NCBI RefSeq assembly: GCF_047149785.1
Contig: NZ_BAAGBE010000001.1
Location: 2,170,001 to 2,234,000 of the forward strand
Direction: 5' to 3'
Source: Nitrobacter sp047149785
GTDB taxonomy: Bacteria > Pseudomonadota > Alphaproteobacteria > Rhizobiales > Xanthobacteraceae
DNA length: 64,000 nt
The notes under the pieces are model-generated. The model searched no databases. It had not been told where the DNA came from and saw only the letters and a list, made by a program, of their open reading frames with translations. Made by a program: the position numbers and the translations under genes. Below are positions 44,178 through 52,359 of this stretch, in pieces; within the stretch, counting starts at the first letter, position 1, and every line of letters starts with the position of its first letter.

Positions 44178-45800
44178 ATGATGCCCCCTCAAGCCTCCCT
44201 CTTTGAAGCTAAAGCGCTGATCCCTGCCAGCAAGATGTCACTCGTGGCGGAAGCCTGTCCGACCTGCGACCAGCCGATCCCCCACGATCGCTTCGACGAG
44301 ATCAAGGCAAGGATCCAGTTGCGAGAGCGCAAGCGCGCGGACGAAATTACTGCGCGATTGCAAGAGCAGCATTCACGCGAAAAGGAAGTTGCGATCGAGC
44401 AAGAGCGCAAAGCATTCGAAGGGAAGGTGGCGGAAGCTCAGCAAGCCGGGCGCCTCGCGGCCGAGATCGAAGCCGCAGACCGCATCGCCGCGGTTGAGCA
44501 GACGAACCGCGCCGTCCAAGCCCAGATCCGCGCCGAACTCGTTGCCGCCCACGAGGCGACGGCGGGCGCTACCGCCGTCATCGAGCGGATGAAGGAGGAG
44601 TCTGCCGACCGCGAATGCGCAATCCGCGCCGAGGCCAAGCAGGCCGCGGATATGGCCGCGCAGGGAAAGCTCGAAGACAGCGAACGCCGTCTGCAGGAAA
44701 TGGAAGGCGCGTTGAACCAGCGTATCGAGGCCGCAGACGCCGCCAAGACGAAGGCTGAGTCCACTGTCGCTGCTCTCGAAACCGCACTGGCGAAGCTGCG
44801 CGATGAGCACACGACCGCTATTGCAGATATAAAGCAGGTGGCGGCCGAACGCGAGGCCGCTATCCGGCAAGAGCTCGAGCTTGCCGCCGTCGCTGCCGTT
44901 CAAGAGCGGATCGAAAACCTTGAGAAAGCGAAGACCGAGGCCGAAATGGGCGCCGCGACCGCCACGCGCCAGGTCGAACAGCTCCAACAGGCGCACCGGG
45001 ATCAGCTGCAACAGGAGCGCGATGTCTGGCAGAAGGCCGTCGACAATGCCGTAAACGCAGAGAAGGCGGCTGCCTTCGATGAGCGTCTCAAGATCCAGAC
45101 CAAATTCGAAGAGCTCAAGCGCGCATACGAGCAGAAGACCGCCGAAGAGCTCGGTGAAGGTGCCGAGATCGATCTCTTCGAAGCCCTCAAGGCAGAATTC
45201 GAAGGCGATCGAATCGAGCGCATCAATAAGGGGCAGCCCGGCGCCGACGTCCTCCACACCGTCATGCATAACGGTAAGGAGTGCGGAAAAATCATCTACG
45301 ATTCCAAGAACCACAAGCAGTGGCGCACCGAGTTCGCGACCAAGCTGGCCTCGGACCAGATGGCCGCGAAAGCCGAACATGCCGTCTTGTCGACCAGCAA
45401 ATTTCCGAAAGGTGCGCGCCAGCTCCATGTGCAAGATGGTGTGATCTTGGCTGGCCCGGCTCGGGTTGTCGCATTGGTGCAGGTGATCCGCCGCCATCTG
45501 GTGCAAACCCACACCTTGCGCCTCAGCAATGACGAGCGCGTCAAGAAGACCGCGGCGCTCTACGATTTCATCACGTCGGAGCGCTGCGCTGACATGCTCG
45601 CGCGGATCGACGTCCACACCGACGCTCTGCTCGATTTGCAGGTCAAAGAGAAGAAGGCCCACGATGCGGCCTGGAAGAAACAGGGCGAGTTGATCCGCTC
45701 GGTACAGCGTGTCCGCTCCGAATTTACAAACGAGATCGATGCCATCGTCGGCACCGCCGACTTCGGTAAGGCTGATTTCGGCGGAGCCGATGATGAATAG
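44178..45800 (+). CDS. Second DUF2130-like coiled-coil protein with D...D-x-K motif
   Basis: 540 residues. A CPTC knuckle (27-30) is followed by ~270 residues of heptad-rich coiled coil (for example QQAGRLAAEIEAADRIAAVE). A C-terminal globular domain then has GADVLHTVMHNGKECGKIIY and DSKNHKQW. Compared with the gene at 27086, the putative nuclease motif is conserved with Asp in place of Glu (DSK versus ESK), so catalysis may persist. It starts at ATG 44178 or 44181 behind TTTTGGAGCGG. Its 3' end overlaps the ParB-like gene, which points to a functional pair. It is only distantly similar to the first copy. Confidence 0.78.
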   Translation: MMPPQASLFEAKALIPASKMSLVAEACPTCDQPIPHDRFDEIKARIQLRERKRADEITARLQEQHSREKEVAIEQERKAFEGKVAEAQQAGRLAAEIEAADRIAAVEQTNRAVQAQIRAELVAAHEATAGATAVIERMKEESADRECAIRAEAKQAADMAAQGKLEDSERRLQEMEGALNQRIEAADAAKTKAESTVAALETALAKLRDEHTTAIADIKQVAAEREAAIRQELELAAVAAVQERIENLEKAKTEAEMGAATATRQVEQLQQAHRDQLQQERDVWQKAVDNAVNAEKAAAFDERLKIQTKFEELKRAYEQKTAEELGEGAEIDLFEALKAEFEGDRIERINKGQPGADVLHTVMHNGKECGKIIYDSKNHKQWRTEFATKLASDQMAAKAEHAVLSTSKFPKGARQLHVQDGVILAGPARVVALVQVIRRHLVQTHTLRLSNDERVKKTAALYDFITSERCADMLARIDVHTDALLDLQVKEKKAHDAAWKKQGELIRSVQRVRSEFTNEIDAIVGTADFGKADFGGADDE

Positions 45801-46740
45801 CGCTGCCGAAGACCGCAGCCGTGTCGTCGTCAATCTTCAAGAACGCCGCCTCGACCGCACGGTGCTGCGGACTTATCGAACGAAGGCCGATCTCGACGAA
45901 ATAGTGCCTAACGACAAACAGCCGCGTCTTGGCCCCAAGATCGACGAGGAACTCCAGCGTCAGATCGAGGCGAACGGAGGACTCTTCGAGCCGCTGCTGG
46001 TCGAACCGCACCCGCAGTTGGTGGGCAAGTTCCGCATCATCGACGGGGACCGCAGATGGTCCAACTCGAAGGTGTTGGTCGAGCAGGGCAAGGACGAATA
46101 CCGGCAGGTCCCAATCGAGGTGACTGACCGCACACTGAGCGAGGAAGACCGGTTACGAGTCTGGATATACATCCACCGGCAGCGCAAGGAGTGGGACGCC
46201 AAGGAAAAGGAGATGGTCGCCTACCGGCTTGTGGACTTGATGGGGCGGGCGAGCGCCGCCAACATCCTCGGAATTACCGTCCGCGAGCTCGACAAGCTCG
46301 TGGACGTATTCGAGCTATCGGAGAAATTCACTAGCCTTCGCGATCCCGGCGCGGCCATCACGTGGGCAAGGGAACTAATGGGCGTCAGCAAGAAGCTCCT
46401 CACGCCAAGTGTCGTCGAGGCCGTCCTCAAGAAGGTCAATCAGAAACGCATCACGAACTCCAAGGATCTGCGCAGGCTACGAGCGATCCTGCCGGATCCT
46501 ATTGCCAAGGCGCACTTTCTCGCTGATGCCGGCGACCTCGAGTCCGCGGCGCTGCGACTCGGCACGGCCAAGCCGGCAGAGAAAGATGTGGGGCTGGCCG
46601 GCGAGATCGACGCCGTCGTTGCGGCGGTGAAAGCGGTGCCATGGACCACCCTTCAGGAGATGAAGGGAAACGCTGAGCTGCTGAGGAAAATTGACGATGC
46701 GGAGGCAATGTTCCGCTCGCTGCGCAGGGCGCTATCCTAA
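45790..46740 (+). CDS. ParB-like nuclease-domain protein
   Basis: 316 residues from ATG 45790 (or 45793), with GGAG five bases upstream; the open frame from 45709 is an out-of-frame shadow of the upstream gene. The N-terminal part has the ParB/Srx fold: LFEPLLVEPHPQLVGKFRII then DGDRRWSNSKVL, the GERR-like CTPase/nucleotide motif. A helical region follows (MGRASAANILGITVRELDKL), like the ParB HTH. It overlaps the DUF2130-like gene, so the pair is translationally coupled. No parA is nearby, so a role other than partition is likely. Confidence 0.8.
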   Translation: MMNSAAEDRSRVVVNLQERRLDRTVLRTYRTKADLDEIVPNDKQPRLGPKIDEELQRQIEANGGLFEPLLVEPHPQLVGKFRIIDGDRRWSNSKVLVEQGKDEYRQVPIEVTDRTLSEEDRLRVWIYIHRQRKEWDAKEKEMVAYRLVDLMGRASAANILGITVRELDKLVDVFELSEKFTSLRDPGAAITWARELMGVSKKLLTPSVVEAVLKKVNQKRITNSKDLRRLRAILPDPIAKAHFLADAGDLESAALRLGTAKPAEKDVGLAGEIDAVVAAVKAVPWTTLQEMKGNAELLRKIDDAEAMFRSLRRALS

Positions 46741-46792
46741 CCTTTGGTGCGAGAGCAGTCATGAACGATGCGAGGAAGGTTCGGGAGATCGC

Positions 46793-46948
46793 TCATTGTC
46801 CTTGTGAGGTCGAGCCAATTGGCGATCTCGATCCGGTTAATGACTGACATCGGCGCCCCCCTTTAGCCGCCTGCTCCATCACGTCCCAAGCTGCCCGATG
46901 CTCATCAATGCAGACCTGCTTGATGTCCGCGATGACGTCCTTGTCCAT
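46793..46948 (-). CDS. Possible small protein or fragment, 51 aa
   Basis: From ATG 46948 the frame begins MDKDVIADIKQVCIDEHRAA-WDVMEQAAKGG, a helical, plausible protein start, then degenerates into a Ser/Gly/Arg-rich end. It could be the N-terminus of a decayed gene. The rest of 46741-47252 shows no gene. Confidence 0.25.
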   Translation of the reverse strand: MDKDVIADIKQVCIDEHRAAWDVMEQAAKGGRRCQSLTGSRSPIGSTSQGQ

Positions 46949-47252
46949 CACGGCAAAGCCACGCGGTCGCCGCCACGCAGGCCTATGCCTGACCTGACGG
47001 GGCTCCAAAAGGGGCTCAATTTCAGAATTTTCCGCTTCTCGCCAAGAGCGGGGGATACTCAGCAGCGACGTAAAATTACGACTGGCAGCGCAGTCCGCCC
47101 GTGCAAGCTCCGTGGATCACGGTGCTCCACCGTGATGCTCCGCTGCCAAAAGTCATGGATCAGGAAACTACTGACTTTGAAGGACCTTTTCGCTGTTAAG
47201 AATCAGTGGGGCGAGAGTGGAGCTCTCGCCCCCGTTAATTAGGATTTGCCTT

Positions 47253-48566
47253 TCACGCGACCCTATCGTTTGCAATGAGGCCGTTCTTACGCTTTCGCGA
47301 TTTTTGTCGCGCCAACTGCACCCGCTCCGAAATCTCCCTGGCGCCGCGCATGTAAATTTTCTGCGTTGTGCTCTTGCTCGCGTGGGCCGCACCGCTGGCG
47401 AGGTCATCATGCGCCGCTCCGGCAGCAGTGGCTTCTGTGATGCCAGAGGCGCGGTTATCCATATTCCAGACGTTCTTAGGCACTTCTGCCTGATTTGCGT
47501 AACTTCGCCAGTGCTTTCCGAAATCGCGATGGTCGCTCCACGGAGTACCGTCCGTGCGGCATGCTACGGGACGATCCGAATCCAAGGCTCCCCAACTCTC
47601 AAGACATATCGTGACGAGTTCGCATTTCTCGATCGCATGAGCAACGAACTGGGCGGTTTTCGATGTCCTGACACGGAGCAACTTCTCCTCATTGAGAATC
47701 ATGCCGATAGTCATGCCATGCCACACCTCCTTGCCTCGACGGATCTCGCCTGACTTGAGAACATAACTAGCGGGCTCGATACGCCATTTCCCGATAATAT
47801 CGATCTGCCGCAGGAAGCATTCATACTGCAACGCTTGCACCATCGCGGTCGAAGAGTCGCCCGAGTCCAACGCCTCACAGACGATCGCCTTAGCTTGCTC
47901 GAAAGTCATGGTGACGCCACGGGGCGGATTCTTTGCGAAGCGCATTTTCGTCATGGCCTTCAGTAGGCGCTCGCAATGAATGGGAAAGTAATTTGCTTCG
48001 ATACCATAGCCGAGCAGGATCTTGATCTGCCCGATGGCTCCGTAGGCCCGTCTCACTCGCTCCTCTCCACCCTCTTTCACAGGTTTTCTCCAGGCACGGT
48101 AGCAGGTTCGAAAGTACTTTGGTGCAACGAGGTCGATCCGACGCAGCCCGATGTCGTTGCGAATGATTTTCAGCGAGTCCTGATAAGAAAGCTTGGTGTT
48201 AGCCTGCAAATCCGCAAATCCACTTTCCTCGTCACTTTCGTAGAGATCGCACAGGCTGCCGAACGTCCCATTGAACTTTGGCTTCAGGCGCTCCCTATCA
48301 TTGTGTGTTCCTTCATCAAGCCATAGCAACATCGTCTCCTGTTCGCGCCGGCAAAAATCTTCGATTTTTTGCTTCGCGTCCGGGGCGACGAGATCAACAT
48401 GAATGCGCACGGTCGCCGGTTTATAGTCGGCGAATTGCGGCGCCTCATCTTTCACCCAGTACAAATCAATACGATCTTTGCGTTTGATCTGCTTGAGCCC
48501 AGGGGCGTTGATAGAAACTTCCCTTCCTGCAATGAGAAGCTTCCCGCTTCGGGTCCTTCGTTTCAT
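47253..48566 (-). CDS. Tyrosine recombinase (island integrase)
   Basis: 437 residues. The C-terminal catalytic domain has the first Arg in YECFLRQIDIIGKW, and the closing block WNMDNRASG, GAAHASKS and TTQKIYMRG. This gives Arg, His and the nucleophile Tyr in the expected order, but the usual H-x-x-R begins with Asn (N-x-x-R type). An N-terminal SAM-like core-binding region is present (LQANTKLSYQDSLKIIRNDI). It sits 1.1 kb from the tRNA attachment site and should catalyse integration there. Its start overlaps the small gene upstream (ATGA at 48563-48566). Confidence 0.82.
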   Translation of the reverse strand: MKRRTRSGKLLIAGREVSINAPGLKQIKRKDRIDLYWVKDEAPQFADYKPATVRIHVDLVAPDAKQKIEDFCRREQETMLLWLDEGTHNDRERLKPKFNGTFGSLCDLYESDEESGFADLQANTKLSYQDSLKIIRNDIGLRRIDLVAPKYFRTCYRAWRKPVKEGGEERVRRAYGAIGQIKILLGYGIEANYFPIHCERLLKAMTKMRFAKNPPRGVTMTFEQAKAIVCEALDSGDSSTAMVQALQYECFLRQIDIIGKWRIEPASYVLKSGEIRRGKEVWHGMTIGMILNEEKLLRVRTSKTAQFVAHAIEKCELVTICLESWGALDSDRPVACRTDGTPWSDHRDFGKHWRSYANQAEVPKNVWNMDNRASGITEATAAGAAHDDLASGAAHASKSTTQKIYMRGAREISERVQLARQKSRKRKNGLIANDRVA

Positions 48567-48853
48567 CGTGGACCGAGTTTGTCCGGACCGTCATCAGGAT
48601 AATCCTCGTCGAACACCGCGAGCCCCTCGCGGCGATCGAGAAACTTTAAGATGGCAGGCACGTAATGGAGGCCCCGGACCGCCGCTCGGGATGTAGGCAT
48701 GCCCTGTCGCTGGAACATACGGCAAATGCTGGGCCAATGATGCGCCTCTTCGCCGAGGACGATCTCCGCCAGCAACGCATCATCAGCATATAGCGGCGTC
48801 GGGATAATGATTTTTCCCGCGCCGATCACCCGATATTGCAGATTTTTAGCCAT
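48563..48853 (-). CDS. Small DNA-binding protein, probable excisionase-type partner of the integrase
   Basis: 96 residues from ATG 48853; GGAG is placed six bases before it, and the open frame to 48910 lacks a better start. The sequence GEEAHHWPSICRMFQRQGMP then SRAAVRGLHYVPAILKFLDR suggests a winged helix with a basic recognition segment. Genes like this upstream of and overlapping an integrase often encode recombination directionality factors. That role is inferred from position and size. Confidence 0.6.
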   Translation of the reverse strand: MAKNLQYRVIGAGKIIIPTPLYADDALLAEIVLGEEAHHWPSICRMFQRQGMPTSRAAVRGLHYVPAILKFLDRREGLAVFDEDYPDDGPDKLGPR

Positions 48854-48964
48854 AGCCATCTCCAGTGGAGCAAATGCACCACTCGAATATGAGTTGCACG
48901 ATACATCCACTGGAAAGACGGATGTGGTATGGTTAAAAACCGTTAGAGATTCGGAGTATGAGAA

Positions 48965-49657
48965 TTGTTCACGTCGCTCGTCACATCTCGCAAGATGGCC
49001 GACATCGTTGGAGATGCCCTAGGGATCACCCGCGAAAGCGCGCAACTACATTTAAGGGTTATCCGGGAAAACGGCGGAATCAGCTTCAGTGGTTACGGAA
49101 GAAGCGCCGCTCTGATGACAGGGCTTGATACCGCTCGTCTCGTTCTTGCGATTGTTGGAAGTACGTATGCCAGAGATTCGAGCAACGTCCTTGGCCGATT
49201 CCAGAACCTTCGACCTGCCACTAACCTGCAAATCGGTAAGACGCTAGAAGAAGTATTAGCTCATCGTATCGAGCAATACCCGGACGAGCGCAACAACCTC
49301 TCCACTCTCAGGCAAGATCCAGAGTACGGCAAGCTACCACAAATTGCGCTAGAACTACTTTGGGCCGGCGGCATTCACCGGGACGACTTTCCACCCCAAG
49401 CGATCATGTGCTGGCACAACGCCATAGGAGAGGTTTCCAGCCTGGAAGTATTTGTGCCCCCCGAATTCCGCGCGAGGCGCCGAAAGCCCATTTTCGCCAA
49501 ACATTATGATGAACGGCACGAAGTTTTGGCCGCATATTCCGGCGTCGGCATCATCCACTCGCGCATTGTTACGGTAGATGCCCTTATACGGATTGCAGAA
49601 GCCATGTGGGCGGAAGCGCGCGGCCCTTACGGTAACGCTTATGGTAACACTCGGTAA
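48965..49657 (+). CDS. HTH-containing hypothetical regulator, 230 aa
   Basis: It starts at TTG 48965, with CGGAG ten bases before. The first 60 residues (MADIVGDALGITRESAQLHL; ENGGISFSGYGRSAALMTG) look like a DNA-binding winged helix with a phage-like flavour. The rest (FPPQAIMCWHNAIGEVSSLE; VFVPPEFRARRRKPIFAKHY) has no motif I know. It is divergent from the excisionase-like gene and is the last gene before the tRNA, so it may control island excision. Family unknown. Confidence 0.6.
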   Translation: MFTSLVTSRKMADIVGDALGITRESAQLHLRVIRENGGISFSGYGRSAALMTGLDTARLVLAIVGSTYARDSSNVLGRFQNLRPATNLQIGKTLEEVLAHRIEQYPDERNNLSTLRQDPEYGKLPQIALELLWAGGIHRDDFPPQAIMCWHNAIGEVSSLEVFVPPEFRARRRKPIFAKHYDERHEVLAAYSGVGIIHSRIVTVDALIRIAEAMWAEARGPYGNAYGNTR

Positions 49658-49693
49658 CACCGAGCGTCGAACCTGACTAAGTTATTGATTTAA

Positions 49694-49743
49694 TGGCGCG
49701 CCCGAAGAGATTCGAACTCCTGACCCCCAGATTCGTAGTCTGG
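49694..49743. other. attR: 50-bp direct repeat inside tRNA-Arg
   Basis: Identical to 21357-21406 over all 50 bases. It spans the anticodon loop to the CCA end, so integration restores a complete tRNA at this end. Confidence 0.92.
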
Positions 49744-49770
49744 TGCTCTATCCAGCTGAGCTACGGGCGC
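49694..49770 (-). tRNA. tRNA-Arg (anticodon ACG)
   Basis: 77 nt on the minus strand. The acceptor stem GCGCCCG pairs with CGGGCGC, followed by discriminator G and an encoded CCA. The D arm is AGCTCAGCTGGATAGAGC, the anticodon stem-loop is CCAGA-CTACGAA-TCTGG (anticodon ACG), and the T loop is GTTCGAATC. It reads CGU-family Arg codons after deamination of A34. The 3' half is the island's target. Confidence 0.97.
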
Positions 49771-50000
49771 GTTTGTCGCGGAAATCGCGGGTGCAAAAAG
49801 CAACCGCGTTCGGGAACAAGCGTCCCGAAGGCGGCCATAGCTAACGGCTCCCGCTCGGCATTGCAAGCGGCGCGGCTGCGCCAAAAGCACGGCACGACGA
49901 GAAATCGTATCGGAACATCTCGATGATCGGCGACAGGGCACCGCTCTCCAACCTTGGCAGGAAAGCGAAATCCCGATGCCCCGGCTACCCCGGAATCGGG

Positions 50001-51479
50001 CTACGCTCGCGCGCGTTCGTTGCGAATTGTCTGCAACTCGACCGGGCGGTCTGGAATTGAGATCCGGAACGTCGCGCCGATGGTGCCTTCCACCAGATGG
50101 ATATCGCCGCCGTGCGCGCGCACCAGTTCCGCCGCGATCGCAAGGCCCAGGCCGCTGCCGCCCGGACGCGCCGATCCCTGAAAAGCCTCGAACAGGTGAT
50201 TGCGCGCCTGTTGCGGAACGCCCGGCCCGGTGTCGGACACCTCGATGATCGTCACCGCGCCTTCGCGGCGGCCGGTGATCCTGATCTGCCGGGTCGCCGC
50301 ATCGCCCTGCGGCTGGCTCTCCAAAGCCTGCGCAGCGTTGCGCACGAGATTGAGCAGAATGCGGAAAAGCTGATCCGGATCGGCATCGATCGTGAGGCCG
50401 CGCTCGATCGCGTTGATCCAGGTGACAGCCCCTTCCGTCGCGAGTCCTGCCGATTCGCGCACCTCGTGGACGACCGGCTCGATCGCTATCATCCTCCGGT
50501 CGGGGGCCGCCTCCTGCACGCGGCCATAGGACAATGTCGATTGACAGAACGCGATGGCGCGCTCCAGCGAGCGCATCAGCTTTGGCGCAAACCGCTGGAC
50601 CCGCGGATCGGGCACGCTGGCCAACTGATCGGACAGCAACTGCGAGGACGCCAGCAGATTGCGGAGGTCGTGATTGATCTTTGAGACCGCGAGGCCGAGC
50701 GCTGCGAGCCGGCTCTTCTGATGCAGCATCGACACCAGGTCGCGCTGCATGTCGGAAAGCTCTCGCTCGGCGACGCCGATTTCGTCACCGCGCTGCGACG
50801 GCGATATGATCCGCGCCACGCTCTCGGGATTTTGGTGAAAGCCCACGAGATTCGCGGTCAGGCGCCGCATCGGGCGGACAAACAGGTAGTGCAGCGCCAG
50901 ATAGACCAGCGCCGCGGTCAGAACGGCGATCGCCAGCGAGACCAGCAGCAGATTTCGCGAAAAACGGTACATCGACTGGCGCAGCGGCAGTTCGTCGGTG
51001 ACAACTTCGATGAACTGCGCGCCGCGCGGCCCAGGTCCGATGATGCGGATCGCCTGGTTGCCGCTCTCCAGCATGGTTTCGAAGGAGCCGATAATGGCCG
51101 ACCATGGCGTCATGGAGCGCATATCGATGACATGGTCGATCGCGGCCGGCAGATCCGCGCTGGCGAGCAGGCGACGCTGCTGGCCCATCTTGATGGCGAC
51201 GGCACGCGCCCCGATGCTGCCAAGGATTTGCCGCGCGAGCGAATCGGGCACCATGCCCGACGGCGCCGCATCGAGCACCAGCGCAGCCGTGTTCGCGGCC
51301 GCCAGCCGGTCGTTGAGACGGTTCACCCGGAAGTTGGCGATCGAGGGGACGTAGATCAGGACTTCGGCGATCATCACCAAGGGAATCGTCAGCAGCACCA
51401 GCTTGCCGGACAGGCCGAGCCGACCGCGCAATGACAAACGCGCCGCCCGAATACGGAGTTGTTCGATCGCCTGTGACAC
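50001..51479 (-). CDS. Membrane-bound sensor histidine kinase
   Basis: 492 residues if it starts at GTG 51479 (the frame is open to 51629, but homology starts at about SQAIEQLRI). Two transmembrane segments (KLVLLTIPLVMIAEVLIYVP and LLLVSLAIAVLTAALVYLAL) bracket a ~150-residue periplasmic sensor, then HAMP and a HisKA helix with AVSKINHDLRNLLASS (phospho-His). The HATPase is NLVRNAAQALE, DTGPGVP and GSGLGLAIAAEL. No response regulator is adjacent, so its partner lies elsewhere. It directly follows the tRNA in the chromosome and is outside the island. Confidence 0.88.
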   Translation of the reverse strand: MSQAIEQLRIRAARLSLRGRLGLSGKLVLLTIPLVMIAEVLIYVPSIANFRVNRLNDRLAAANTAALVLDAAPSGMVPDSLARQILGSIGARAVAIKMGQQRRLLASADLPAAIDHVIDMRSMTPWSAIIGSFETMLESGNQAIRIIGPGPRGAQFIEVVTDELPLRQSMYRFSRNLLLVSLAIAVLTAALVYLALHYLFVRPMRRLTANLVGFHQNPESVARIISPSQRGDEIGVAERELSDMQRDLVSMLHQKSRLAALGLAVSKINHDLRNLLASSQLLSDQLASVPDPRVQRFAPKLMRSLERAIAFCQSTLSYGRVQEAAPDRRMIAIEPVVHEVRESAGLATEGAVTWINAIERGLTIDADPDQLFRILLNLVRNAAQALESQPQGDAATRQIRITGRREGAVTIIEVSDTGPGVPQQARNHLFEAFQGSARPGGSGLGLAIAAELVRAHGGDIHLVEGTIGATFRISIPDRPVELQTIRNERARA

Positions 51480-51793
51480 GACTGCCTCCGCGGACCTGCG
51501 GCAAACTGACAGTGATCCGATTGTTCCCGACTCGCCCGCGCCGGCAACCTGCTCAAACACTATACCAATATTATAGGCCCGGTTGGAGATTTGGCCAATC
51601 GGCCGGGCCCGGGAAACGCCAAAGGGCAAGATTGACGAAAACAGGCCGCTCCCGTATAAGCCGCGCCAACTGTCCGCAATGGCCCGGTTTTCAGTCGGGG
51701 CGGCTCGTTCGGACCGAAAACGGCTTGGTTCGGGTCGACATTTCCGGACTTAACCTCAACATCAGGCGACTTGCCCGGTCAGCGGAGATTCCC
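51480..51793. other. Divergent control region before rpmH
   Basis: About 310 bp between the divergent sensor kinase and rpmH, expected to hold both promoters. I cannot assign clear -35/-10 boxes, and see no RNA gene. Confidence 0.4.
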
Positions 51794-51928
51794 GTGAAGC
51801 GGACTTATCAACCCAGCAAACTGGTGCGCAAGCGCCGTCACGGCTTTCGCGCCCGCCTCGCGACCACCGGGGGCCGGAAAGTGCTTGCCGCACGGCGCGC
51901 GCGGGGCCGCAAGCGCTTGAGCGCCTGA
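51794..51928 (+). CDS. rpmH: 50S ribosomal protein L34
   Basis: 44 residues, GTG start: KRTYQPSKLVRKRRHGFRAR then LATTGGRKVLAARRARGRKR-LSA. This is essentially the family consensus and the normal length. L34 is a late component of the large ribosomal subunit. The gene is followed 22 bp later by rnpA, the near-universal order. Confidence 0.97.
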   Translation: MKRTYQPSKLVRKRRHGFRARLATTGGRKVLAARRARGRKRLSA

Positions 51929-51950
51929 GCAAATCTCTCGAGACATCACC

Positions 51951-52286
51951 ATGGAACGGTTGAGGCAGCGGGCGGACTTCCTCGCCGCTGCCAGCGGGCT
52001 GCGGGTGAATACTCCCGCTTTCGTGGTGCAAAATCGCCGCCGCAACGACGACGGCCCGATCAGAATCGGCTTCACGGTGACCAAAAAGAACGGTACCGCG
52101 ACCGAGCGAAACCGCATCCGCCGCAGGCTTCGCGAATTGGTGAAGCGCGTGGACGCCGTATCCATGCGACCGCACGGCGATTATGTGGTAATCGGCCGCC
52201 GTGCGGCGCTCGACCGCAGTTTTGCGGTCATGCTCGATGATCTGCGGTCGGCGTTGCGTATCCTCGATCGGCGGCATCCAGGATGA
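51951..52286 (+). CDS. rnpA: Ribonuclease P protein component
   Basis: 111 residues. The RNR signature is present: RIGFTVTKKNGTATERNRIR-RRLRE, with the basic helix that binds the RNase P RNA. The protein assists 5' maturation of tRNAs. It lies between rpmH and yidC; the usual small yidD gene is missing from the 73 bp gap to yidC. Confidence 0.96.
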   Translation: MERLRQRADFLAAASGLRVNTPAFVVQNRRRNDDGPIRIGFTVTKKNGTATERNRIRRRLRELVKRVDAVSMRPHGDYVVIGRRAALDRSFAVMLDDLRSALRILDRRHPG

Positions 52287-52359
52287 TCGCGGCGTCAAGA
52301 TCGGCGGCATCGACGGCGTATCGAGCTGCAACCCGAACCGAGTGACGAGACCCTGAACG

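Larger units (their letters stand above)
21357..49743. mobile_element. 28.4 kb genomic island integrated at tRNA-Arg(ACG)
   Basis: A 50-bp perfect direct repeat at 21357-21406 and 49694-49743 bounds the island. The right copy is part of the complete tRNA gene; the left is a 3' fragment. A tyrosine recombinase (47253-48566) and a small overlapping gene lie near the right end. Contents are typical accessory DNA: an insertion sequence, decayed gene fragments, a coupling-protein remnant, nucleases, ATPases and phage-like genes. No replication or full conjugation module is present, so it is probably an immobile or helper-dependent island. Confidence 0.9.

Noticed and set aside
44373..45833. Open frame of 486 codons opposite the second DUF2130-like gene
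   Set aside because: It is Leu/Asp-rich antisense of a coiled-coil gene; the sense strand has conserved motifs, a promoter and a ribosome binding site.
21357..49743. Complete integrative conjugative element
   Set aside because: No relaxase, T4SS channel genes or intact coupling protein are present; only a coupling-protein remnant is seen.
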